Positions 9,600 through 18,517 of a stretch of 64,000 nucleotides of DNA are shown one piece after another. The position numbers and the translations under genes are program-made. The notes under the pieces are model-generated. The model was given only the letters and a program-made list of their open reading frames with translations, ran no database searches and was not told the origin of the DNA. How positions within the stretch are numbered: the stretch's first letter is position 1; each line of letters starts with the position of its first letter. The DNA comes from Furfurilactobacillus milii (GTDB lineage: Bacteria; Bacillota; Bacilli; Lactobacillales; Lactobacillaceae), in the NCBI RefSeq assembly GCF_009863985.1, contig NZ_WEZT01000040.1, forward strand, positions 1 to 64,000. Reading direction: 5' to 3'.

Positions 9600-10985
9600 A
9601 TGTCAGATTATCGTGTTGAAGAAGATACCATTGGGCCAGTTAAGATTCCTAGCGAAGCACTATGGGGACCACAAACCGAACGGAGTCGCAACAACTTCCC
9701 AACAGGGCAATTCATGCCAATTGCAATTATTCGCGCCCTGTTACAAATCAAAAAAGCTGCTGCCGAAGCCAATCAGGAATTGGATCAAATTAGTGCAGAA
9801 AAGGGTCAACTCATCATTCGCGCCATCGATGAGTTACTGAGCTTGAGCGACGAAGACTTACGTAAAGACTTCCCACTTCGTGTTTACCAGACTGGTTCTG
9901 GTACGCAAACGAACATGAACACAAACGAAGTCGTGGCCCACGAAGCTGCTAAGTTGGATGACTCAATTGAAATCCTCCCTAACGATGACGTGAACCATGG
10001 CCAGAGTTCAAACGACATTTTCCCAACGGCGATGAATATCACCGCTAGTGTTGCCGTTAAAGAATTGGAAGATTCTGCACAACACTTGATCGACGAACTG
10101 AAGGTTAAGCAGGACAAGTACTGGCGGACAGTTAAAATCGGCCGGACTCACTTGCAAGACGCAACGCCATTGACGTTTGGACAAGAAATCAGTGGTTGGG
10201 TCAGCATGTTGGAACATGATCTTGGCTACTTGAAGAGTTTAGACGGTACATTGCTTGAATTAGCGATGGGTGGTACTGCGGTTGGTACTGGTTTGAACGC
10301 TGCGCCTGGTTTCGCCGATGACATTGCTGCCCGGATGAGCAAGGTTTACGGGCCTGCTTTCACAGCTAAAACAAACAAGTTCTATGGTTTGGCTGCACAC
10401 TCCAACCTTGACGTTGTTCACGGTGCGATGAAGACCTTGGCTGCTGATCTGATGAAGATTGCTAACGATGTACGTTTCTTAGCTAGTGGCCCACGTGCTG
10501 CCTACGCTGAATTGAACATCCCTGCTAACGAACCTGGTTCATCAATCATGCCTGGTAAGGTTAACCCAACGCAGGCTGAAGCAATCACGATGGCCGCCGT
10601 TCGAGTAATGGGTAACGATGTCGTTGTGACCATGGCTTCTTCACAGGGTAACTTCGAAATGAACGTGTACAAACCAGTACTGATCGACGCTTTCCTTGAA
10701 TCAGCTGAATTGTTACGTGGTACGATGACCGGCTTTGCTGACAAGATGATCCATGGCTTGACAGTTAACGAAGAACGCATGGAAGAATTGGTCGACAATT
10801 CATTGATGACGGTTACGGCTTTGTCACCACACATTGGCTACCACGACAGTGCCAAAATTGCTCAGCAAGCTGACCAAGATGGAACCACATTACGTGTTGC
10901 TGCCTTGAAGTCTGGCAAAGTTACTGCTGAACAGTTCGACGAATGGGTTGATCCATTGAAGATGACGAACATCGACCGCAAGTAA
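9600..10985 (+). CDS. fumC: Class II fumarate hydratase
   Basis: Interconverts malate and fumarate. The 461 residues carry the superfamily signature GSSIMPGKVNPTQ, the substrate contacts TGSGTQTNMNTNEV, and HPNDDVN-type IEILPNDDVNHGQSSND; IGRTHLQDATPLTFGQE holds the catalytic-histidine block. ATG 9600 has CTGGAGG upstream; the longer frame from 9501 is unsupported. With the DASS carrier downstream and citrate lyase nearby it fits a reductive C4 route (oxaloacetate, malate, fumarate), though malate dehydrogenase is not in view. Confidence 0.95.
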   Translation: MSDYRVEEDTIGPVKIPSEALWGPQTERSRNNFPTGQFMPIAIIRALLQIKKAAAEANQELDQISAEKGQLIIRAIDELLSLSDEDLRKDFPLRVYQTGSGTQTNMNTNEVVAHEAAKLDDSIEILPNDDVNHGQSSNDIFPTAMNITASVAVKELEDSAQHLIDELKVKQDKYWRTVKIGRTHLQDATPLTFGQEISGWVSMLEHDLGYLKSLDGTLLELAMGGTAVGTGLNAAPGFADDIAARMSKVYGPAFTAKTNKFYGLAAHSNLDVVHGAMKTLAADLMKIANDVRFLASGPRAAYAELNIPANEPGSSIMPGKVNPTQAEAITMAAVRVMGNDVVVTMASSQGNFEMNVYKPVLIDAFLESAELLRGTMTGFADKMIHGLTVNEERMEELVDNSLMTVTALSPHIGYHDSAKIAQQADQDGTTLRVAALKSGKVTAEQFDEWVDPLKMTNIDRK

Positions 10986-11056
10986 ACGACAGTCGAGTTA
11001 TTCGTTTGAACAAAGTACTATCAGTATTAAAAAACATTTCTTGATTAACAATGTGT

Positions 11057-11092
11057 TGTACAACTCCTGAGGACTAGATTTCAGGGGTTGTC
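11057..11092 (+). terminator. Possible hairpin after fumC
   Basis: CAACTCCTGA pairs with TCAGGGGTTG around a 9-base loop. No strong T run follows, so termination is uncertain. Confidence 0.4.
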
Positions 11093-11227
11093 TGCGCGTT
11101 TAGGGATATACCGTAAATATCCATGTTGGTTAGGTTGGCGCTGACATCGCAAGATGCACGCACCTTAGAATGTGAAGAAACGGCTTTCGTCGATTAAGCG
11201 TCGGTGAGGGCACGAAAGGGATAAAAC

Positions 11228-12646
11228 ATGAAGCTTGAAAACGTTAAGTACAAAAATTTTCTGTGGCCAGTGTTAGTTGGACTGATCATTTGGTTCCTTG
11301 CACCAATTCGCCCAGACGCTGTTAGTTTAGCAGCTTGGCATATGCTCGCCATCTTCGTTGGGACGATTATTGCCTGTATCACTCAGCCAATCGCAATTGG
11401 TGGGGTTGCTTTAATCGGGGTTACACTGACAGTCCTGCTTGGCATCGTGCCAATGAAGGATGCCACAACGGCCTTTGGTAACAACACGGTTTGGTTGATC
11501 GCGATGGCGTACTTCTTGTCACGCGGGTTCATCAAGACTGGTTTTGGTCGGCGGGTAGCGCTGATCTTCGTGCGTTTGTTTGGTAAACGGACATTAGGCT
11601 TGGCCTACTCACTAGTCGGTGTTGACTTGGTTACTGCCCCTGCCACACCAAGTAACACGGCCCGTGCCGGTGGGATTATTTTCCCAATTATCGAATCACT
11701 AGCAACAACGTTTGGCTCTCATCCTAAAGATGGAACTGAACGTAAGATTGGTTCTTTCCTTGTTTATACTGAATTTCAAGGGGACATCATTACTTCAGCA
11801 ATGTTCCTGACTGCGATGGCACCAAACTTGGTTGCTGTTGCAATGGCTGGTAAAGCTGGCGTTCACATTACGTGGATCAGCTGGTTCTTAGCCGCTCTGG
11901 TGCCTGGGATTATTAGTTTGATTTGTGTGCCATACATTATTTACAAGTTATATCCACCAGAGGTTAAGGAAACACCAAACGCCAAGGACTGGGCTGACAA
12001 AGAATTAGCTGACATGGGACCAATGAGCACGCCTAAAAAGATCATGATGAGCGTCTTCTTGATTGCCTTGCTACTTTGGATCGCATCAAGTTTCATCGGT
12101 TTGGATGCAACCTTGGTTGCCTTTATTGCAGTTTCACTATTGTTACTGACGGGTGTGTTATCCGTTCAGGACATCTTGAAGGAAACTGGTGCTTGGAACA
12201 CATTGATTTGGTTCTCAATCCTGATCTTTATGGCAAACGAACTGACTCAATTAGGTTTAATCAAATGGTTGTCTTCATCAATCGGTACGGCACTGCATGG
12301 TGTTAGCTGGATGATGGTGCTGGTCATTCTGTTTATCTTCTACTTCTACACACATTACTTGTTTGCTTCTGGTACTGCCCACGTTACGGCAATGTACGCT
12401 GCACTTCTAGCTGTTGCATTGGCTGCTGGAGTGCCTCATATGTTAGCCGCAATTATGTTGGCCTTTGCAGGTCCACTGTTTAGTTCCACTACGCACTATG
12501 CAAGTGGCCCAGCCACGGTACTGTTTGGTTCTGGCTTCGTGAAGCAGTCCGATTGGTGGCGTCTAAACGCCATCCTAGGTGTCTTCTACATCGTCGTATG
12601 GCTAGGCGGTGGTCTGCTTTGGACCAAAGTATTGGGTATGTGGTAA
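11228..12646 (+). CDS. DASS-family anion transporter (citrate/dicarboxylate)
   Basis: A 472-residue inner-membrane carrier with about 12 hydrophobic segments. The family motif SNTARAGGIIFPI, with TPATPSNT before it, marks the DASS/SodiT group that moves citrate, malate, fumarate, succinate or 2-oxoglutarate. A second half-repeat carries SGTAHVTAMYAALL near residues 380-395. ATG 11228 follows GAAAGGGA. The position between fumC and the citCDEF cluster suggests citrate or C4-acid uptake or exchange; the exact substrate cannot be read from sequence. Element C1 follows its stop codon directly. Confidence 0.88.
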   Translation: MKLENVKYKNFLWPVLVGLIIWFLAPIRPDAVSLAAWHMLAIFVGTIIACITQPIAIGGVALIGVTLTVLLGIVPMKDATTAFGNNTVWLIAMAYFLSRGFIKTGFGRRVALIFVRLFGKRTLGLAYSLVGVDLVTAPATPSNTARAGGIIFPIIESLATTFGSHPKDGTERKIGSFLVYTEFQGDIITSAMFLTAMAPNLVAVAMAGKAGVHITWISWFLAALVPGIISLICVPYIIYKLYPPEVKETPNAKDWADKELADMGPMSTPKKIMMSVFLIALLLWIASSFIGLDATLVAFIAVSLLLLTGVLSVQDILKETGAWNTLIWFSILIFMANELTQLGLIKWLSSSIGTALHGVSWMMVLVILFIFYFYTHYLFASGTAHVTAMYAALLAVALAAGVPHMLAAIMLAFAGPLFSSTTHYASGPATVLFGSGFVKQSDWWRLNAILGVFYIVVWLGGGLLWTKVLGMW

Positions 12647-12651
12647 AAATT

Positions 12652-12772
12652 AGAGCGTGAACACCCCCGCTTTAGAGCCGAGAAATAACGTAAGACGTCT
12701 CATGTGAAGGTGTACTTTGCCTTTGCATGAGACGTCTTGGGTTATGCACAGGCTCTAGGGGTGTGAGCGCGT
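12652..12772 (+). repeat. Structured element family C, copy C1 (3' of DASS carrier)
   Basis: Begins five bases after the stop codon. Conserved with C2: AGAGCGTGAACACCC, TTTAGAGCCGAG.AATAAC, TTATGCACAGGCTC and GGGGTGTGA.CGCGTTT. A central hairpin pairs 12692-12704 with 12726-12738 (AAGACGTCTCATG, perfect 13 bp). Its sequence is unlike the stem of C2, yet both are complementary. Nested outer pairs are AGAGCC/GGCTCT and ACACCC/GGGTGT. A separate terminator follows at 12831, so it would lie in the 3' untranslated region. Confidence 0.8.
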
Positions 12773-12830
12773 TTGCGTTGTAATAGTAAAGAAGTTATCC
12801 AAAATCTTTTGAACTTAATACCAATCAAGA

Positions 12831-12868
12831 AGAACCGAAATTGTGCTTTTGACGATTTCGGTTCTTTT
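12831..12868 (+). terminator. Terminator after DASS carrier and C1
   Basis: AGAACCGAAAT pairs perfectly with ATTTCGGTTCT, then TTTTC. Confidence 0.8.
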
Positions 12869-12906
12869 CGTCCAATGAACCTCAACTCAATCTGCTGGAA
12901 ATTTGC

Positions 12907-12920
12907 AGCATAACGATGCT
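12907..12920. promoter_or_regulatory. Candidate autoregulatory operator of toxin-antitoxin pair
   Basis: AGCAT and ATGCT flank AACG, within a wider CATAAC...GTTATG inverted repeat and next to a TACAAT -10-like box, 37-50 bases before the antitoxin start. Type II antitoxins of the Phd/YefM family usually bind such sites; binding here is inferred. Confidence 0.45.
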
Positions 12921-12956
12921 ACAATGCTGTTATGAATAAGCAAGGAGGCAACAGCG

Positions 12957-13202
12957 ATGACAAAATCACTTCCAATGTCGGCATTGCGAAACTATAACAA
13001 CGTGTTTGACGAAGTGCGCGATGGCACAACAATTCGGTTTACGAAAAATGGTAAAGACGCGGGCGGTGTCTTGGTCAATACGCAAGAGTGGGAACATGTA
13101 CAAGCTGAAATAAGACTTTTAACAGAATTAAATAGAGCGGATCGTAATTTTGGCACGGGAATTTCTCGTGATAAGTTCCGTCAGGAGCATCGACATGAAT
13201 AA
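12957..13202 (+). CDS. Type II antitoxin, Phd/YefM family
   Basis: An 81-residue DNA-binding antitoxin. The N-terminal fold matches Phd/YefM: SALRNYNNVFDEVRDGTTIRFTKNGKDAGGVLVNTQEW, then a helix and a charged, probably unfolded C-terminus (RDKFRQEHRHE) that would neutralise the toxin. AAGGAGG lies 8 bases upstream. Its last 8 bases overlap the toxin gene start, the usual translational coupling. Confidence 0.88.
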   Translation: MTKSLPMSALRNYNNVFDEVRDGTTIRFTKNGKDAGGVLVNTQEWEHVQAEIRLLTELNRADRNFGTGISRDKFRQEHRHE

Positions 13203-13521
13203 TGCTTATGCGCTCTTTTTTTCTCAGTATTATGACGATGATTATCAACAAATTGAATCGGGTTTGGCGATGTTTGGCTATCAACGCGCGTCGATTAATA
13301 CGATTTTAAATAAGATCGATCATACTATCGATCTGCTGCAAAGCAATCCATTTTTAGGGCCTAGATTAGATAAAAACACAACGATACCAAATAATTACAG
13401 ATACCTAGTGAGCGGGGACTATTTACAGTTTTATCAAGTCTTTCCAGGGACTAAAACAATTCGTGTTTATCGTCTCTTGAATGTACATACTGATTACTTA
13501 GCAACACTGGGCTTAAATTAA
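13195..13521 (+). CDS. Type II toxin, RelE/ParE superfamily
   Basis: About 108 residues with the RelE/ParE layout: two N-terminal helices, LLQSNPFLGPRLDKN, the strand NNYRYLVSGDYLQFYQVF and a terminal strand KTIRVYRLLNVHTDYLATLG. The YRYLVxGDYLxFYxV block with the basic IRVYRLL strand is typical. Start ATG 13195 overlaps the antitoxin; the longer TTG frame is not supported. Whether it cleaves mRNA or poisons gyrase is not decidable. Confidence 0.85.
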   Translation: MNNAYALFFSQYYDDDYQQIESGLAMFGYQRASINTILNKIDHTIDLLQSNPFLGPRLDKNTTIPNNYRYLVSGDYLQFYQVFPGTKTIRVYRLLNVHTDYLATLGLN

Positions 13522-13691
13522 TTCGGGTAAAATGTCCCCAGGAAGACGCACTATTGTCAGCGAGAAGGTATTTGTCGAAGTATATAAACCGGCTATATGG
13601 CAGTTTGAGCCCAATCAAATTGTTTTACCTTCACCGCAAACTCCCTTATGATGACCGTGTATATATCACACAGCAAGGAGGACGTTTACAC

Positions 13692-14612
13692 ATGGCAAAA
13701 ACAGTCACAATTGGCAAAAGTAACGTTACGACAACTAAGTTAGGTTTAGGCACAAACAAAGTCGGGGGTCATAACCTGTTTCCTGGTTTAAAGGATGAGG
13801 ATGGCGCGGCTGTCGTTAAGGCCGCTTTAGACAGTGGCCTTACATTACTCGACACAGCATTTATGTATGGCCTTGGCCGGTCAGAAGAAATTATTGGCGA
13901 CGTTTTACAGAACTACGATCGCAGTAAGGTTGTCCTGGCAACGAAGGCCGCTCAAGACAGCGATAATGATTTAAAGAATAACAATACCCCGGCATTCCTG
14001 AAGAAGTCCGTTGATATTGCGCTGAAACGTTTGAAGACTGACTATATTGATATTTTCTATATTCATTTTCCAGACGAAACGACACCAAAGAACGAAGCAG
14101 TGGCGGCGTTAAACGAGGTCAAACAAACTGGTAAGATCAAGGCAATCGGTGTTTCCAACTTCAGTTTGGATCAGATCAAAGAGGCTAATAAAGACGGATT
14201 AGTCGATATCGTGGAGGATAATTACAGTCTGGTCCACCGAGAGGCAGAAAAGGAATTGTTCCCATATCTGGAGGATAACAAGATTTCATTTGTCCCATAC
14301 TTCCCGCTAGCATCTGGTTTGCTGACTGGTAAGTACGGTCCTGACGATGCGGATAAGTTCAAACAATTCTCGGCTGAACAATATCAACTGATTATGAAAG
14401 GGTTGGATGTTGTCCGCGGGATTGCTGACAAACATGACGCGACTGTCGCTCAGACGATTTTGGCATGGTACATCGCCAATCCGGCTGTTGGTGTTGTGAT
14501 TCCGGGTGCTCGCAAACCTGAACAAGTCGACAGTAATGCGAAGGCGTTGACCGTTGTTTTGTCTGACGAAGAATATAAAGCAATTGATGACGCCTTTAGT
14601 GCGTTTAAATAG
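13692..14612 (+). CDS. Aldo/keto reductase
   Basis: A 306-residue AKR of the longer, YvgN/Tas-like type. The tetrad residues are Asp and Tyr in LLDTAFMYGLG, Lys in LATKAAQ and His in FYIHFPDE. A C-terminal coenzyme-binding stretch reads VVIPGARKPEQVDSN. ATG 13692 has AAGGAGGA upstream; the longer frame from 13554 has no ribosome site. It ends in a terminator and is monocistronic. Substrate unknown. Confidence 0.9.
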   Translation: MAKTVTIGKSNVTTTKLGLGTNKVGGHNLFPGLKDEDGAAVVKAALDSGLTLLDTAFMYGLGRSEEIIGDVLQNYDRSKVVLATKAAQDSDNDLKNNNTPAFLKKSVDIALKRLKTDYIDIFYIHFPDETTPKNEAVAALNEVKQTGKIKAIGVSNFSLDQIKEANKDGLVDIVEDNYSLVHREAEKELFPYLEDNKISFVPYFPLASGLLTGKYGPDDADKFKQFSAEQYQLIMKGLDVVRGIADKHDATVAQTILAWYIANPAVGVVIPGARKPEQVDSNAKALTVVLSDEEYKAIDDAFSAFK

Positions 14613-14623
14613 AGCATAGTGAA

Positions 14624-14650
14624 AAAGTCTTTCGAATAAGACTTTTTTTC
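14624..14650 (+). terminator. Terminator after aldo/keto reductase
   Basis: AAAGTCT pairs with AGACTTT, then seven T. Confidence 0.75.
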
Positions 14651-14695
14651 TTACTATTTTTGGACAATGTTTTGCAAAGGGGAGGGACAGTTTAT

Positions 14696-14944
14696 ATGAA
14701 AAATGTGCAGCGCAATGACACGACAATAACGATTAGGATTGCAAAAAATGATAAGGATTTTTTAGAAGCGTATGCTAACTCAAAAGGAATTGGCGTCGGT
14801 AAATTTATGCGCGACTTAGCTTCAGAAAAAGTAGAAGATGAGTATGATTGCGAAGCGTTTGTTGAAGCTGAAAAAGAATTTAAAAAGGATGCAGTCGTTT
14901 ATTCTCAAGAAGAAGTGGAAAAAGAGCTGGGGTTTACTGACTGA
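14696..14944 (+). CDS. Orphan ribbon-helix-helix antitoxin-like protein
   Basis: An 82-residue acidic protein. The N-terminus TTITIRIAKNDKDFLEAYANSKGIGVGKFMRDL is a ribbon-helix-helix motif (a strand then two helices) as in RelB/DinJ-type antitoxins (DUF6290-like). The C-terminus is rich in Glu and Lys. GGGGAGGG precedes ATG 14696. No intact toxin follows; a short fragment that could be the start of a RelE-type toxin lies directly downstream. Confidence 0.75.
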   Translation: MKNVQRNDTTITIRIAKNDKDFLEAYANSKGIGVGKFMRDLASEKVEDEYDCEAFVEAEKEFKKDAVVYSQEEVEKELGFTD

Positions 14945-15015
14945 TAGAACTCAATGACAATAAGCATTTTAGGCTGGTTTATACGGACAAAAAAGTGAAC
15001 GAACATCGTTTCTAA
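14941..15015 (+). pseudogene. Possible RelE-type toxin remnant
   Basis: Directly after the orphan antitoxin a short frame reads DNKHFRLVYTDKKVNEHRF then stop, with no standard start codon. FRLVYTDKKV resembles the N-terminal strand of RelE/ParE toxins. The frame runs into a terminator hairpin. With only about 20 residues the match is weak. Confidence 0.3.
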
Positions 15016-15037
15016 AACGATAGTCGTTCACTCTTTT
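14995..15037. terminator. Bidirectional terminator
   Basis: GTGAACGA.CATCGTTT pairs with AAACGATAGTCGTTCAC, flanked by A and T tracts, between the antitoxin (+) and the citI-like gene (-). Confidence 0.75.
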
Positions 15038-15077
15038 GTGTTTTAATAATTTTTCAAATGAAATAGCAAATTTACCC

Positions 15078-16019
15078 TTAATCCATTTCCAACAGAACAC
15101 GATTAGCCACAGCTTCGTTTGTGATAACATCAGTCAAAAAGCCACCGCGTAATGCGCCCAGCAATGCGCGACTCTTAAATTTGCTTTTCACAATACCGAC
15201 ACGGCGGGGAACTGTTAGTAGTTCGTCCATTGACACGCCCATGGTTTTATCGTGGTTATTCAGTAAATTACCGTCGACGTCATATGGCCGTCCAAACAGT
15301 ACGCCGGCAATCTGTTGATCATCCACGTTTTCAAATAGGTCGCTGAAATGCTGCTTCCAAACGGGGATGGTGTTGATTGAGGCAAGTGTGCCAATGCCGG
15401 CAAACACCATGTCCATCCGGGCAGCGGATGATAACGCTGGCACTAAGGCAGGTTCACTTCGTAAAGTTTCACGAATCTCATCGTTGTTGACATAAAGCGG
15501 CGCTGGCAGGGTGACGTACTGAGCATCAAACTTGGCAGCTGCTTTCAGGACAAGCGGCACCGTACTGGCGGCCGTGTTCAGCTTTAGGTTTTCACCAACA
15601 AACTGTGTGAAGATAAGGTTTTCGCGAACTTCCGTTTGAAACCGGTCAATGATGTTCCACACGGTGTCACCCCACGTCATCCCGACAACGTGACAGTGAC
15701 GGATTAGTTCCTGAACTTCAGCCGCAGCAAAGTCAATGACGTTCGCTGAGTCTTTGTCCGGTGAGTCGCTGTCTTTTAGAATCATCATGTTACGGATGTT
15801 GAATTTCTGCTTGAAGGCAAGCTCCATTTCGACGTTGCGGGAAACGGGGGTATCGATACTGATTTTCACCAACCCTGAGGCCAGTGCCTCATCCAGCGAT
15901 TTACTGATGAGGTAACGACTGAGGTGGTATTTTTCCGAGATATCTGTAATAGGCAGTTTGGATAGGTAATAATCCTGCGCAATCCCGGCTAATTGTTCAC
16001 GATGTTTGACATCATCCAT
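15078..16019 (-). CDS. citI: SorC/DeoR-family regulator, probable citrate regulator CitI
   Basis: A 313-residue SorC-type regulator. The N-terminal helix-turn-helix is ITDISEKYHLSRYLISKSLDEA (about 22-45), followed by a sugar-isomerase-like effector domain with GMTWGD and FAGIGTL, typical of the family. It is divergent from citCDEF. In Weissella a SorC protein called CitI, encoded divergently, activates the citrate operon in response to citrate (known for that system). The symbol rests on family plus position. ATG 16019 has GGAG upstream. Confidence 0.85.
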   Translation of the reverse strand: MDDVKHREQLAGIAQDYYLSKLPITDISEKYHLSRYLISKSLDEALASGLVKISIDTPVSRNVEMELAFKQKFNIRNMMILKDSDSPDKDSANVIDFAAAEVQELIRHCHVVGMTWGDTVWNIIDRFQTEVRENLIFTQFVGENLKLNTAASTVPLVLKAAAKFDAQYVTLPAPLYVNNDEIRETLRSEPALVPALSSAARMDMVFAGIGTLASINTIPVWKQHFSDLFENVDDQQIAGVLFGRPYDVDGNLLNNHDKTMGVSMDELLTVPRRVGIVKSKFKSRALLGALRGGFLTDVITNEAVANRVLLEMD

Positions 16020-16149
16020 GTGCGGTTACTCCGTTCTATAGACTTCTATTGTCTATCTCATCACAGAATTTTAAAAAATGCAAGTGCGGTTTAAAATGTG
16101 CAAAAGGTTAAATTGATGTTTTTAAGTATTTCAAAAAAAGGCTTTCAAT

Positions 16150-16178
16150 TTGCAATATTAACACGATCCGAGTAAAAT
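16150..16178 (+). promoter_or_regulatory. Promoter of citCDEF
   Basis: TTGCAA (16150-16155), exactly 17 bases, then TAAAAT (16173-16178), about 80 bases before citC. The AT-rich stretch between it and citI (16075-16145), with two GTGC..GGTT-like repeats, is the likely CitI operator region; this last point is inferred. Confidence 0.7.
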
Positions 16179-16259
16179 AGCACTTGTAGAACACGATATC
16201 TGGTTCGTTACTTTTTCATGGCATGTGACGAACTGCACGAAAAGGGTGGTACATGGCGA

Positions 16260-17318
16260 ATGAATAATGAAATTGTTGATTTGCACTTGAATGACCCACA
16301 GGTTCGCAAAACGTGGGAGGATTTTCTGACCTCGTTAGGCATTACGGATTTTCAGTCGCAGGAAACAGATGCGATTGACTTCACGCTTGGCATTTACGAA
16401 GGCGACAAGTTAGTGGCAACTGGGTCTGCTGCCGGAAATATTTTAAAATACATCGGCGTTTGCAACAAAGGTGTCGATCAAGGATCGCGGTTTAACACAA
16501 TTGTCTCTGCACTCATCAGTCGTTTGTTCCAACAGCAGATTTTCCATCTGTTTGTCTTCACTAAGCTCAAGTACTCCGACAGCTTCCAACACGTTGGGTT
16601 CCATGAGCTGGCACATTCAGATGTTGCCGCGTTGTTGGAAACTGGAGACAGTAGCATCGATGACTATCTCAAGGCGATACCACGAGTGGATGACCAAACG
16701 AATAAGCGGGTAGCCGGCATCGTAATGAATGCCAATCCGTTTACTCGGGGTCATCGTTATTTGGTCGAACAGGCAGCCGGTGAAAATGACGTTGTTTATG
16801 TTTTTGTCGTTAACACGGATGCTTCTCTGTTCACAACGGCCGAACGGTTTGAACTGGTCAAACAGGGAACAGCCGATTTAAAGAACGTCATTGTTGTGAA
16901 TGGCGGCGACTACATGGTTAGTTACGCCACGTTCCCGGCTTACTTTTTACCGACGCCCGACCAACAAGTGGACTATCAAACGACCCTTGATGCGCGCATT
17001 TTCCGTGATCGAATTGCGCCAGCGTTGAACATTAAGACCCGTTATTTAGGAACGGAGCCGCTGTCGCGAACGACCGGGATCTATAACCAGGTTTTGCAAC
17101 GTGAACTTCCGCCGCAGGTAGCTGTTAAAATCGTCGATCGAAAAACGACCGATGACGGGACGATTGTCACCGCAACAGCCGTTCGTAAGGCAATTGCAGA
17201 TGATCAACTTGATTCATTAGCTGCCCTGTTACCACCTAGCACGACTAACTTTATTAACCAACATTTAGACTCACTACAGTTTCGTATCAAGAAAGGAATG
17301 AACATTAATGGAAATTAA
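16260..17318 (+). CDS. citC: [Citrate (pro-3S)-lyase] ligase
   Basis: Acetylates the prosthetic group of the citrate lyase acyl carrier protein using acetate and ATP. The 352 residues have an N-terminal GNAT-like domain (to about 130) and a C-terminal nucleotidyltransferase domain with the HIGH-like motif NPFTRGHRYLVEQAA. The start is ATG 16260; a frame to 16218 exists but has no ribosome site. First gene of citCDEF; its end overlaps the citD start. Confidence 0.93.
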   Translation: MNNEIVDLHLNDPQVRKTWEDFLTSLGITDFQSQETDAIDFTLGIYEGDKLVATGSAAGNILKYIGVCNKGVDQGSRFNTIVSALISRLFQQQIFHLFVFTKLKYSDSFQHVGFHELAHSDVAALLETGDSSIDDYLKAIPRVDDQTNKRVAGIVMNANPFTRGHRYLVEQAAGENDVVYVFVVNTDASLFTTAERFELVKQGTADLKNVIVVNGGDYMVSYATFPAYFLPTPDQQVDYQTTLDARIFRDRIAPALNIKTRYLGTEPLSRTTGIYNQVLQRELPPQVAVKIVDRKTTDDGTIVTATAVRKAIADDQLDSLAALLPPSTTNFINQHLDSLQFRIKKGMNINGN

Positions 17319-17601
17319 GCAGACCGCACTTGCGGGCACGCTGGAATCTTCCGACATTCAAATTATGTTGTCGAAGGGCACAGACGGTATCACCATTGAT
17401 TTGGAATCGGACGTTGAAAAGCAGTTTGGTGATCAAATTCGTAAGGTGATTACGGATACGTTAGCTGAATTCAACATTGATAATGTCAAGGTCAAGGCTG
17501 TCGACAAAGGCGCTTTGGATTGTGTTATCAAGGCACGGACGATTGCCGTTGCCCAACGCGCATTACAAACTCAAGATCAACCAGCATGGGAGGCATTCTA
17601 A
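17308..17601 (+). CDS. citD: Citrate lyase acyl carrier protein (gamma subunit)
   Basis: A 97-residue carrier. The serine that holds the phosphoribosyl-dephospho-CoA arm lies in GTLESSDIQI near residue 14. The start overlaps the citC stop by 11 bases, with AAAGGAATG upstream. Subunit of the alpha/beta/gamma lyase that splits citrate to oxaloacetate and acetate. Confidence 0.95.
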   Translation: MEIKQTALAGTLESSDIQIMLSKGTDGITIDLESDVEKQFGDQIRKVITDTLAEFNIDNVKVKAVDKGALDCVIKARTIAVAQRALQTQDQPAWEAF

Positions 17602-17602
17602 T

Positions 17603-18517
17603 ATGGCTGAAACTGAAGAACGCTTACGCCGGACAATGATGTTTGTTCCCGGTAATAACCCCGCAATGGTTAAGGATGCTGGTATTTACGGTGCTGACTC
17701 CATTATGTTTGACCTTGAAGATGCCGTTTCGATGGCTGAAAAGGATGCCGCTCGTGCATTAGTTTACGAAGCATTGAAATCACAAGATTATGGCAACGCT
17801 GAACTGGTTGTCCGGATCAATGGCGACGACACGCCTTATTACCACAATGATATTAAGGCAATGGTTAAGGCCGGCATCGACGTTATCCGTTTGCCAAAGA
17901 CCGAAACTGCTGAAATGATCAAAACGTTGGAAGCAGATGTTTTAGCTGCTGAAAAGGAATTTGGTCGTGAAGAAGGTTCAACTCACTTGATGGCCGCTAT
18001 CGAAAGTGCCAAGGGTGTCTTAAATGCTCCAGCAATTGCTGCCGCTTCTGACCGCATGATTGGGATTGCATTGTCTGCTGAAGACTACACGACCGACATG
18101 AAGACACACCGTTACCCAGATGGTGCCGAATTAGAGTTCGCCCGCAACATGGTTCTGCATGCTGCTCGTGCGGCTGGCATTGCTGCGTTCGATACTGTCT
18201 TCACCAACATGGATGATACTGAAGGATTCTACCGTGAAACGCGTTACATTCACCAACTTGGTTTCGACGGTAAGTCACTGGTTAACCCACGGCAAATTGC
18301 TATGGTTAACGAGGTCTACCAACCAACGGCCAAGGAAATTGCAAACGCTAAGAATGTTATTAACGCCATTGAAGAAGCTCGGATCAAGGGTTCCGGCGTT
18401 ATCTCAATGAATGGTCAAATGGTTGACCGTCCTGTTGTTCTCCGGGCACAACGGGTTATGCGTTTGGCAAAAGCTTCGAACTTAGTGGATGAGGAGGGCA
18501 ATACCATTGAAAAATAA
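17603..18517 (+). CDS. citE: Citrate lyase beta subunit (citryl-ACP lyase)
   Basis: A 304-residue TIM-barrel HpcH/CitE protein that cleaves citryl-ACP to oxaloacetate and acetyl-ACP. Visible motifs are [15 protein letters not shown] (start of the barrel), MFDLEDAV with the metal-binding acid, and [12 protein letters not shown] with a second ligand. ATG 17603 lies just after the citD stop, with GGGAGG upstream. Its end overlaps the citF start. Confidence 0.95.
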   Translation: MAETEERLRRTMMFVPGNNPAMVKDAGIYGADSIMFDLEDAVSMAEKDAARALVYEALKSQDYGNAELVVRINGDDTPYYHNDIKAMVKAGIDVIRLPKTETAEMIKTLEADVLAAEKEFGREEGSTHLMAAIESAKGVLNAPAIAAASDRMIGIALSAEDYTTDMKTHRYPDGAELEFARNMVLHAARAAGIAAFDTVFTNMDDTEGFYRETRYIHQLGFDGKSLVNPRQIAMVNEVYQPTAKEIANAKNVINAIEEARIKGSGVISMNGQMVDRPVVLRAQRVMRLAKASNLVDEEGNTIEK

